This document shows positions 1 through 7,236 of a DNA stretch of 64,000 bases, piece by piece. A program made the position numbers and the translations under genes. Source of the stretch: Flavobacteriales bacterium (GTDB taxonomy: Bacteria; Bacteroidota; Bacteroidia; Flavobacteriales_D; Crocinitomicaceae); the NCBI GenBank assembly GCA_022361195.1, contig JAKSBJ010000339.1, positions 1 to 64,000 on the forward strand, written 5' to 3'. A model generated the notes under the pieces. It made no database searches, had not been told where the DNA came from, and saw only the letters and a list, made by a program, of their open reading frames with translations. Within the stretch, counting starts at the first letter, position 1. Each line of letters begins with the position of its first letter.

Positions 1-207
1 ATTGGTTACAAATGCTCCTGAAATCGATGGCCATTGATTCCGATGGTTTAAATTCAGCCTTGGACATCCGTGTGAACCTGCAAAGGCCGGATTTAAATAG
101 ATCGGATTGGCATAAAATTGGGTGAACTCCGGATCTTGAGACCATGAAGTTCCGCTGATAAGCAGCGTAAATGCCCCGATTACAGTATTTTTTATAAAAC
201 TTTTCAT
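1..207 (-). CDS. PorP/SprF family T9SS membrane protein (N-terminal part, cut by window edge)
   Basis: Only the first 69 codons lie in the window; the gene runs off the left edge. The translation begins with a signal peptide (MKSFIKNTVIGAFTLL, cleavage near the SWSQ site) followed by DPEFTQFYANPIYLNPAFAGS. The pattern Q-F-Y-x-N-P-x-Y-x-N-P-A-x-x-G is the hallmark N-terminus of the PorP/SprF family, outer-membrane proteins associated with type IX secretion and gliding. It is divergent from porU with a 146-bp spacer, which fits a T9SS neighbourhood. Genomes of this group carry many SprF paralogues, so whether this is the core PorP or a paralogue paired with a large adhesin cannot be told from 69 residues. 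Confidence 0.85.
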   Translation of the reverse strand, partial: MKSFIKNTVIGAFTLLISGTSWSQDPEFTQFYANPIYLNPAFAGSHGCPRLNLNHRNQWPSISGAFVTN

Positions 208-353
208 TTCATTTAAATGTAATCTATCTCAACAAAGTACGTCACATACTTCAGAAAGTTACATGCACTTCTTTTAGCAAGATTTGCAATATTAATTAAT
301 TTAGTTCGTTTTTGAAAGGAATTTTTAGATCACTTTTGTTGTATTATTATAAT

Positions 354-3300
354 ATGAGATTCTTCTTCCAACACAAATCAGCCCTGATTTTTAATTTGCT
401 ATTATGCTTATCTGTAAGCGGATTTGCGCAAACAGAACGTTATTCGATTCATTCAACTTGGGATAATGAGTCTAAACGGTGCATTCCTTGCGATTACAAT
501 GAACTAACAGCAGAGGTTATGGCCTCCAAAACCGTAAAGATTAATTTTCGGGGAGAGCATAAATTCTCAAATCGAATTGACCAGCTTCAATATGAGGATA
601 TTGTATTACCATCTTATTACGATAAAAATGCCCTTCCAAATAAAACAACGGTTAAAGTCGATTTTGGTACATCCCGCAGTGAAAATTATTTAATTGTATC
701 CTACGATCCGTTGATTAATGTGAACGGACAGGTTAAATTGGTAAAGAAAATTGACATTGAGGTCAGTGGAGAAGCTGTTCCAAAATCGGGTGATAGAGGA
801 GCAGATTTTGCCTCAGTTTCGGTATTAAAAACAGGTGATTGGTATAAAATTGGGGTATCTCAATCAGGAGTTCATAAGTTAGATTATACTTTTTTGAATG
901 ATTTAGGGATAAATATGAGTTCGCTCAATCCTAATCATATTAATATATACGGAAATCATGTCCCAACGCTTCCAGTACAAAATAACGCTTATCACCCCGA
1001 TGATTTGATTAAAAATTCAATCGTTATTCAAGGTGATGCAGATGGAGTATTTAATGCATCAGACTATATTTTGTTTTATGCTACAGGTCCCGATCCTCTT
1101 TACATCAATCCATCAAGCATGATTGAGAGAAAAGGGCAAAATGATTCTCTGGCATATTACTTTATTCATGTTGATGCTTCAGATGCTCCTAAACGTCTTG
1201 AAAACATTAGTAATTCGTCGTCTCCTGTTACACATACGGTTAGTAAAGGAAATGCAGTTGCGCTTCACGAGGTAAACTCTACCAATTTGTTAAAGTCAGG
1301 TGATGGATGGATTGGAGAACATTTTGACATTGAATTGGTCAAAAATGTCACCTTGAACTTAGAAGAAGTAACAACCGATAGTGTTTCTTTCCGAACCGTG
1401 GTCGCTTCTTACCATAAAACGGGTAGTTGTGGAATGAAAGTGGTCGTTAATGGTGTAACAAGAGATTATATTGACACACCTGCTGTTGTGGGAGAATTTA
1501 CAGAAGCTAATGTAAATAGTTCAGAAGTTAAGTTTATTACAACCGCTGATAATTTGAATATTCAGCTCACTTTTGAGCGAACAAGTCCATCGGCTGAAGC
1601 ATGGTTGGATTATATTTTGGTGAATTATGTACGAAATCTGCGAATGGGCTCAAACCAATTTACCATTCGATCTCTTCCATCTACTGGAGTTGGAAATGTA
1701 GTGAGTTACAATGTTAGTAATGCAACATCGGCTCTGGCAGTTTGGGAAATTACTGATCCAACCAATGTACGAAGGGTAAATGGAACATTGAGTGGGTCAA
1801 TGTATAATTTCATTCAAGATGCAGATTCGGTTCGATCATTTATTGCTTTTAATAGTGTTCAGGCTCATACACCAGTTTATGGAGAGTCCATTACCAACCA
1901 AAACCTGCATAGCTTAGGACAGGCAGATTATTTAATTGTAACCCATCCAACTTTACGCACACAGGCCGATCGTTTAGCAGACCTGCATCGAGCTCAAGGA
2001 ACAATAGTTCACGTAGTAAATATTGGACAGGTTTATAATGAATTTAGTGGTGGTGCAGCAGATCCAGTGGCAGTTCGTTGGTTTGCAAAGATGTTTTATG
2101 ATCGAGCAGAGGGGGATCCGAGTCTAGAGCCTGAAAACCTTTGTTTATTTGGGGATGGAACCTATGATCCTTTAAATAGGGTGGCGAATAATAATTATTT
2201 ACTACCAACCTACCAAAGTGTTGAAAGTGGACAAATTGATTACATCAATTCATACACTTCTGATGACTTTTTTGGAATTCTCGATGATCTGGAAGGAATG
2301 GGGTCAAGTGATTTGATGGATATTGGAGTAGGACGGATTCCGGTTTCAGATTTAGAAACAGCTGAGGATGTCGTGAACAAAATTGAACATTACATGAACT
2401 ACGGTTCATACCTTTATTCTAATGCTTCTGGTGTGCAGTGTGATGCGAATGGTTACTCCTCAACTTTTGGAGATTGGCGAACGCGAGTTGTATTAATGGC
2501 CGATGATGAGGATAATGGAACTTTTGTGGAAGATTGCGAAAACTTGAGTGATACGGTAGAAAATAAGTTTCCAGAAATGAATGTGGTGAAAATTTATCTA
2601 GATGCTTATCAACAAGTTGTGACTTCTGGAGGTCAACGTTATCCGGATGTGGAAGAGGCGATTAATCAAAATATCAATAAAGGAGCCTTGGTATTCAATT
2701 ATGTAGGGCACGGTGGAGAGACAGGCTTATCATTGGAAAGAGTGGTTACTATTCCGCAAATAGAATCCTGGTCAAACATTAACAACCTGACTATTTTTAT
2801 CTCAGCAACTTGTGAGTTTAGTCGTTATGATGATCCAGGCCGAATTTCGGCAGGTGAAATTACGCTGACCACACCATTTGGTGGAGCGGTTAGTATGCTT
2901 ACAACAACCCGTCTGGTTTACATTAATGTAAATACGACCATGGTGAAAAACCTTTACTCTCAAATTTTCCTTGAAGAAAATGGTAAGCCACTAACTCTTG
3001 GAGAGATTATGCGAAGAACAAAAGTACTTTCTTCTGGTTCTGGAAATAATCGTAGAGCCTTTAGCATTCTAGGTGACCCAGCATTACGAATGGGTAAACC
3101 TCGTCCAAATATTGTAACCGATAGTTTAAATGGAGTGGCTATTACAGCCGGAACTGATTCATTGAAAGCCTTGTCTAAGATTACGGTTAAAGGACATGTT
3201 GAAAATGCTTCCGGTTCATTACTTAGTTCATACAACGGTATAGTATTCCCAACGGTTTATGATAAGGCTAAGATCAGAACTACTTTAGGACAAGATTCCA

Positions 3301-4181
3301 AATCACCAGTACTTAATTACGATTCAAGAGATAATATTATCTATAAAGGAAAATCAACTGTAACTAACGGAAGGTTTGAGTTCTCATTTGTCGTACCAAA
3401 GGATATTGACTACGAATATGGAAAGGGTAAAATTTCCTATTATTCCAATAATACTTCATATGATAATTATGGCTTGGATTCAACCATTGTTGTTGGTGGA
3501 GTTGATCCAAATGGAATTGAGGATAATATTGGACCTGAGATTAGTTTATTCATGAATGATAAAAACTTCGCTAATGGTGGGTTAACAGATGAATCGCCAC
3601 AGTTTATGGCAGAGATTAGTGATGAAAATGGTATTAATACTACCGGGAACGGAATTGGACATGACATTACCTTGATTATAGATGGTAATACAGCCGATCC
3701 TATCATCCTCAATAATTTCTACGAGGCTGATTTGGATACCTATCAAAGTGGTACTATTGCTTATCCACTTTCCAATTTAGAGGAAGGTGAACATCAATTG
3801 ACCTTTAAGGTTTGGGATGTAAATAACAATTCATCTGAGGAGTCACTGGATTTTGTTGTGGTGAAAGAACAAGAGATTGGAATTTCACATCTACTTAATT
3901 ATCCAAATCCATTTACAACAAATACAGACTTTTTCTTTGAGCACAACCAGGTTTGTAATTCACTGGATGTGAAAATTGAAATCTTTACCGTTTCAGGAAA
4001 AGTGGTGAAGACAATTTTAGAAACAGTAAATACCACTGGATTTAGATCGGACGGAATTAATTGGGATGGAAAAGATGAATATGGAGATAAACTCGGAAGA
4101 GGAGTTTATGTTTACCGTCTGTCCATTGAAACTCCTGAAGGTAAGAAGGCCGAAAAAATTGAAAAATTGGTGATTTTGTGA
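354..4181 (+). CDS. porU: Type IX secretion sortase PorU (C25 family peptidase)
   Basis: Large exported protein, 1275 residues from the ATG at 354. An in-frame TTG at 312 would add 14 residues, but the ATG places the signal peptide (hydrophobic stretch ending SGFAQ) at the very N-terminus. The gingipain-like C25 peptidase domain is in the middle; the catalytic pair is visible as His786 in VGHGGE and Cys820 in SATCEFSRYD. The last ~100 residues (NYPNPF ... WDGKDEYGDKLGRGVYVY) form a FlgD-like Ig domain, as expected for PorU. In the family, PorU sits at the cell surface, removes the C-terminal sorting domain of T9SS cargo and attaches the cargo to lipopolysaccharide. It lies directly upstream of porV, its outer-membrane partner. 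Confidence 0.95.
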   Translation: MRFFFQHKSALIFNLLLCLSVSGFAQTERYSIHSTWDNESKRCIPCDYNELTAEVMASKTVKINFRGEHKFSNRIDQLQYEDIVLPSYYDKNALPNKTTVKVDFGTSRSENYLIVSYDPLINVNGQVKLVKKIDIEVSGEAVPKSGDRGADFASVSVLKTGDWYKIGVSQSGVHKLDYTFLNDLGINMSSLNPNHINIYGNHVPTLPVQNNAYHPDDLIKNSIVIQGDADGVFNASDYILFYATGPDPLYINPSSMIERKGQNDSLAYYFIHVDASDAPKRLENISNSSSPVTHTVSKGNAVALHEVNSTNLLKSGDGWIGEHFDIELVKNVTLNLEEVTTDSVSFRTVVASYHKTGSCGMKVVVNGVTRDYIDTPAVVGEFTEANVNSSEVKFITTADNLNIQLTFERTSPSAEAWLDYILVNYVRNLRMGSNQFTIRSLPSTGVGNVVSYNVSNATSALAVWEITDPTNVRRVNGTLSGSMYNFIQDADSVRSFIAFNSVQAHTPVYGESITNQNLHSLGQADYLIVTHPTLRTQADRLADLHRAQGTIVHVVNIGQVYNEFSGGAADPVAVRWFAKMFYDRAEGDPSLEPENLCLFGDGTYDPLNRVANNNYLLPTYQSVESGQIDYINSYTSDDFFGILDDLEGMGSSDLMDIGVGRIPVSDLETAEDVVNKIEHYMNYGSYLYSNASGVQCDANGYSSTFGDWRTRVVLMADDEDNGTFVEDCENLSDTVENKFPEMNVVKIYLDAYQQVVTSGGQRYPDVEEAINQNINKGALVFNYVGHGGETGLSLERVVTIPQIESWSNINNLTIFISATCEFSRYDDPGRISAGEITLTTPFGGAVSMLTTTRLVYINVNTTMVKNLYSQIFLEENGKPLTLGEIMRRTKVLSSGSGNNRRAFSILGDPALRMGKPRPNIVTDSLNGVAITAGTDSLKALSKITVKGHVENASGSLLSSYNGIVFPTVYDKAKIRTTLGQDSKSPVLNYDSRDNIIYKGKSTVTNGRFEFSFVVPKDIDYEYGKGKISYYSNNTSYDNYGLDSTIVVGGVDPNGIEDNIGPEISLFMNDKNFANGGLTDESPQFMAEISDENGINTTGNGIGHDITLIIDGNTADPIILNNFYEADLDTYQSGTIAYPLSNLEEGEHQLTFKVWDVNNNSSEESLDFVVVKEQEIGISHLLNYPNPFTTNTDFFFEHNQVCNSLDVKIEIFTVSGKVVKTILETVNTTGFRSDGINWDGKDEYGDKLGRGVYVYRLSIETPEGKKAEKIEKLVIL

Positions 4182-4303
4182 TTTCTTTTGAATCGACCAC
4201 ACTTTTTAAATGTTTTTGCCGTTAATGGAAATGAAGATTAGTGATGCCCGGTTATCACAAAATCTGCTCAGATTGATAAAACAAAGAGATATTAAATAAA
4301 ACC

Positions 4304-4337
4304 TTGTTCGATATACATGGATTAATCCGTATATTTG
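4304..4337 (+). promoter_or_regulatory. Promoter of porV
   Basis: TATATTTG at 4330-4337 is an exact match to the Bacteroidota -7 consensus TAnnTTTG, 17 nt before the porV ATG. A TTG at 4304-4306 lies 23 nt upstream and can serve as the -33 element. A GGATTAATCC palindrome (4319-4328) sits in the spacer against the -7 box, a position where a bound protein would block the polymerase. Confidence 0.6.
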
Positions 4338-4354
4338 ACGCACTTTATTTTTAG

Positions 4355-5593
4355 ATGAAAAAATTAGTTCTTCTCCTAGCGCTTATTGTCAGTATATCAG
4401 CTACTGCGCAAAATGTTGGTGTCACTCAAGATTCAGCTGCACAGCAAATTCAGTTGAACACGATTACAACAGCAGTTCCTTTTTTGATCATTACTCCAGA
4501 TTCCAGATCAGGAGCATTGGGTGATGCAGGGGCGGCTTTGTCCCCAGACGCAAATTCATTGTATTGGAATACTTCCAAATTGGCATTTTCAAAAGAAAAG
4601 GCTGAGTTTTCAGCTTCATATTCTCCCTGGTTAAGACAATTGGTTGACGATATTCACTTATCGTACATTGCTGGTTACAAAAAACTAGGCGATCGACACG
4701 CAATTGGAGGATCATTACGTTATTTCTCATTGGGGAATATCACTTTTACAGATCAGTTAGGTAACGTTATTCGTGAGTTTAATCCAAATGAGTTTGAAGT
4801 TTTGGGTGGATATGCTTTTAAACTTTCTGAACGATCAGCTCTTGGATTTAATGGGAAATTCATTTATTCAAATTTAACGGGTGGAATCAATGTTGGATCA
4901 GCTGGATCTAAATCTGGATTAGCAGGTGCCGTTGACCTTTCGTATTCTTATTTTAACGAAGATGTTTCTATCGGTAAAACAGACGCTGTTTGGTCATTTG
5001 CAACAACCATTTCTAACATCGGTAACCGAATTGCTTATACAACAGATGCAGATCGTGATTTCTTGCCTGCGAATCTTAGAATTGGAACGGCTTTAAAAAT
5101 GGAGTTTGATAAGTATAACTCTATAACTGGGACAATTGACTTTAATAAACTATTGGTTCCAACTCCACCTGTATTGGATGGATCAGGAAAAGTTATTTCA
5201 GGAATCAATAATGATGTCGGTGTGACACAAGGAATCCTTCAATCATTCTATGATGCTCCAGGGCAAGTTACTACGGATGCTGATGGAACCGTAAATGTTA
5301 AAAAGGGGAGTAAATTTGCAGAGGAATTGAGAGAGATTAACATTGGTGGAGGAATGGAATATTGGTATTCGGACATTCTTGCGGTAAGAGCAGGATATTT
5401 CCACGAGCATGATTCAAAAGGTGCTAGAAGATATTTGACTTTTGGAGCTGGAATTTACTACAGTGTATTCGGAATTGATGTTTCTTACTTAGCTGCTTTC
5501 CGAAGAACAAATCCTTTGGCAAATACAGTTCGTTTTTCGCTTAAATTCAAATTCGGCGGAGACAAAAAAGAAAAAGAATCCAGTTTTGAGTAA
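4355..5593 (+). CDS. porV: Type IX secretion outer-membrane protein PorV (LptO)
   Basis: 412 residues with a signal peptide (MKKLVLLLALIVSISATAQ) and a beta-barrel pattern of alternating hydrophobic strands ending in an aromatic-rich C-terminus. The N-terminal segment FLIITPDSRSGALGDAGAA ... SLYWNTSKLAF is characteristic of PorV. PorV is an FadL-like outer-membrane barrel that collects folded cargo from the SprA translocon and hands it to PorU; it also takes part in attachment. It is placed 173 bp downstream of porU with its own promoter. The 3' end overlaps the ispF start by 8 bp, which suggests co-transcription with ispF. Confidence 0.94.
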   Translation: MKKLVLLLALIVSISATAQNVGVTQDSAAQQIQLNTITTAVPFLIITPDSRSGALGDAGAALSPDANSLYWNTSKLAFSKEKAEFSASYSPWLRQLVDDIHLSYIAGYKKLGDRHAIGGSLRYFSLGNITFTDQLGNVIREFNPNEFEVLGGYAFKLSERSALGFNGKFIYSNLTGGINVGSAGSKSGLAGAVDLSYSYFNEDVSIGKTDAVWSFATTISNIGNRIAYTTDADRDFLPANLRIGTALKMEFDKYNSITGTIDFNKLLVPTPPVLDGSGKVISGINNDVGVTQGILQSFYDAPGQVTTDADGTVNVKKGSKFAEELREINIGGGMEYWYSDILAVRAGYFHEHDSKGARRYLTFGAGIYYSVFGIDVSYLAAFRRTNPLANTVRFSLKFKFGGDKKEKESSFE

Positions 5594-6083
5594 TTCAACC
5601 ACTCATCCTTTTCGTATTGGTTTTGGAGTTGACATTCACCAGTTGGTGGAAGGTCGTGATCTCATTGTCGGAGGCGTTAAAATCGAATCTGATTTAGGTG
5701 CCCTAGGACATTCTGATGCTGACGTTTTACTTCATGCTATCTGTGATGCCTTGCTTGGGGCGGCTAACCTTAGAGATATTGGCTATCACTTTTCAGATAC
5801 CGATCCAAAGTTTAAAGGGATTGACTCCCGTATACTTTTAAAAGAATCCTATAAGCTGGTGAAGGAAAAGGGATATCGTTTAGGGAATATCGATTCAACC
5901 GTTTTATTAGAAGCTCCAAAATTAAATCCTCACATCACATCTATGCAGCAAATTATTGCCGAGGTATTAGAGGTGGATGTGGATCTTATTTCTATTAAAG
6001 CAACTCGTGGAGAAAAGATGGGATTTGTTGGAGAACGCAAAGGGATTCAGGCTTACGCCAACGCGCTTATCTACGCTGTTTAA
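5586..6083 (+). CDS. ispF: 2-C-methyl-D-erythritol 2,4-cyclodiphosphate synthase
   Basis: 165 residues. IspF forms the cyclic diphosphate intermediate of the MEP isoprenoid pathway from CDP-ME 2-phosphate, releasing CMP. Metal ligands are visible as Asp16 and His18 (GVDIHQL) and His50 (LGHSDADVLLHAI), matching Asp8/His10/His42 of the Escherichia coli enzyme with a constant offset of 8. The signature KATRGEKMGFVGERKGI is near the C-terminus. Length is normal for the family. The start is a TTG inside the end of porV; no ATG lies between it and the active-site motif, so a non-ATG start looks genuine. The stop codon overlaps that of the convergent gene at 6080. Confidence 0.95.
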   Translation: MSNSTTHPFRIGFGVDIHQLVEGRDLIVGGVKIESDLGALGHSDADVLLHAICDALLGAANLRDIGYHFSDTDPKFKGIDSRILLKESYKLVKEKGYRLGNIDSTVLLEAPKLNPHITSMQQIIAEVLEVDVDLISIKATRGEKMGFVGERKGIQAYANALIYAV

Positions 6084-6346
6084 TATTCATTCCAAATTAA
6101 TTGATGAATCTCATGTGGAAAGTGGGAGCAATAGGGGAGAGTTGAAATAACCTCTTTAGCTGTTTCTTTATCTTTTACTTTTAAAATCATCCATACCCTT
6201 TCCAGATCTGCACTAACCTGAACACTGTGCAAGAGATTCTCATGCATTAGGTCCTGAAATCGTTGTTGCTCTTTTACCATTTTATCTTCTGAAAAAAGTT
6301 CGGAATGTTTGCGTTGAAATTCGATCATGTAATATTCTAAGGTCAT
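6080..6346 (-). CDS. Small hypothetical protein, muconolactone-isomerase-like size and pattern
   Basis: 88 residues, no signal peptide. The sequence starts MTLEYYMIEFQRKHSELF, has a charged helix (EDKMVKEQQRFQDLMHENL), then a strand-rich half (VQVSADLERVWMILKV) and a second helix (KDKETAKEVISTLPY). This beta-alpha-beta-beta-alpha-beta order and length resemble dimeric ferredoxin-like alpha/beta barrel proteins (muconolactone isomerase or YciI type), but no catalytic residues can be assigned and the match is by pattern only. It is convergent with ispF, sharing the TTAA at its end, and divergent from the SRPBCC/ArsR pair. Confidence 0.65.
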   Translation of the reverse strand: MTLEYYMIEFQRKHSELFSEDKMVKEQQRFQDLMHENLLHSVQVSADLERVWMILKVKDKETAKEVISTLPYCSHFPHEIHQLIWNEY

Positions 6347-6403
6347 ACTTTATTAGACTTTTATTTTTTAGAGTCTTACAAAAAAGGTATAAAAAACAAA
6401 TAA

Positions 6404-6465
6404 GCAACTAAAAAGTTGCGTTTTGAAAATTAAATCGTAAATTAGCAACTGAAAGGTTGCGCAAC
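6404..6465. promoter_or_regulatory. Double inverted-repeat operator upstream of SRPBCC/ArsR pair
   Basis: Two copies of a 16-bp dyad: GCAACT-AAAA-AGTTGC at 6404-6419 and GCAACT-GAAA-GGTTGC at 6445-6460. They are spaced 41 bp start to start, about four helical turns, so they face the same side of the DNA. The second copy runs into a further GCAAC, giving a GTTGCGCAAC palindrome at 6456-6465. The sites lie 27 bp before the SRPBCC start codon and downstream of the divergent gene's start. A dimeric ArsR-type regulator encoded in the same operon is the obvious candidate ligand (inference). Confidence 0.6.
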
Positions 6466-6491
6466 GAAACTTAATTTTTAAATTTAGAATC

Positions 6492-6923
6492 ATGAAAGAT
6501 GTAATTAAAAGAGAAGAGATTATTCATCATCCAATAGATAAAGTGTGGAATGCCATTTCGCGAGCAGAGGAGATTTCCACCTGGTTTATTAAAACGGACT
6601 TTAAAGCAGAGGTCGGCAGTATGTACACCTTTACAGCTAGTGAAGAACAAAACTGCACTCAGATTACTGGTTGTGTTAAAGTAGCCACCCCTTACACCCT
6701 AATCTACACCTGGATTATGGAAAATACAGATGTGGAGACTACTGTTAAATGGGAATTGGAAAAGGAGTCCGACACTGTTACAAAACTTTACCTAGAGCAT
6801 GCGGGTATTTCACAATATGAGGGAGATACTGCAGTTAAAATGTTTGAAAACTATAGCGGAGGCTGGAAGGCTTGTGTAGATGAACTCAATGAATATTTAA
6901 AGAAACTGGTTCATGCAGGATAA
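6492..6923 (+). CDS. SRPBCC (AHSA1-like) domain protein
   Basis: 143 residues spanning a single SRPBCC/START-like domain of the AHSA1 (activator of Hsp90 ATPase homologue) group. Visible signs are the opening IKREEIIHHPIDKVWNAISRAEEISTWF, the central strand T-Y-x-x-x-W ending in ETTVKWELE, and the C-terminal helix with the GGWKACVDEL motif. Such proteins bind hydrophobic ligands in a cavity; the ligand here is unknown. The gene overlaps the following ArsR regulator by 11 bp, and the ArsR + AHSA1 pairing is very common in bacteria, though the regulator is usually first. It is probably controlled by the repeats at 6404-6465. Confidence 0.88.
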   Translation: MKDVIKREEIIHHPIDKVWNAISRAEEISTWFIKTDFKAEVGSMYTFTASEEQNCTQITGCVKVATPYTLIYTWIMENTDVETTVKWELEKESDTVTKLYLEHAGISQYEGDTAVKMFENYSGGWKACVDELNEYLKKLVHAG

Positions 6924-7236
6924 AATCAACAAAATATTTAAAGCTATTGCTGACCCCACAAGGCGTGAAATACTTCATGCCCTTGTGGTGGCCAGTACGG
7001 CATTACCCATTACACAAATATCAGAGCAGTTCAATATTTCGCGTCAGGGGGTTACCAAGCACATTAAGAATTTACAAGAAGCCGATTTGGTAAAAATCAG
7101 TAAGAAAGGAAGAGAAAGTATGGTTCATGCAAATTTGGCTCCACTTAAAACAGTAAAAGACTGGGTGATGTTCTATGAGCAGTTCTGGGATGATAAGCTC
7201 AAAAGTCTTACGGACTATTTGGATAATAAAGCCTAA
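6913..7236 (+). CDS. ArsR family winged-helix transcriptional regulator
   Basis: 107 residues. The N-terminal winged helix-turn-helix is clear: KAIADPTRREILHAL is the typical ArsR opening and ISEQFNISRQGVTKHIKNLQEADLV covers the recognition helix, followed by a wing (ISKKGRESMVHANL). No metal-binding Cys cluster (such as CxC in helix 3) is present, so it is not a classical arsenic sensor; it belongs to the subgroup that travels with AHSA1 domain proteins. The start lies inside the 3' end of the SRPBCC gene. Likely role is autoregulation of the pair. The stop codon overlaps that of the convergent pbpC. Confidence 0.9.
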   Translation: MQDKINKIFKAIADPTRREILHALVVASTALPITQISEQFNISRQGVTKHIKNLQEADLVKISKKGRESMVHANLAPLKTVKDWVMFYEQFWDDKLKSLTDYLDNKA

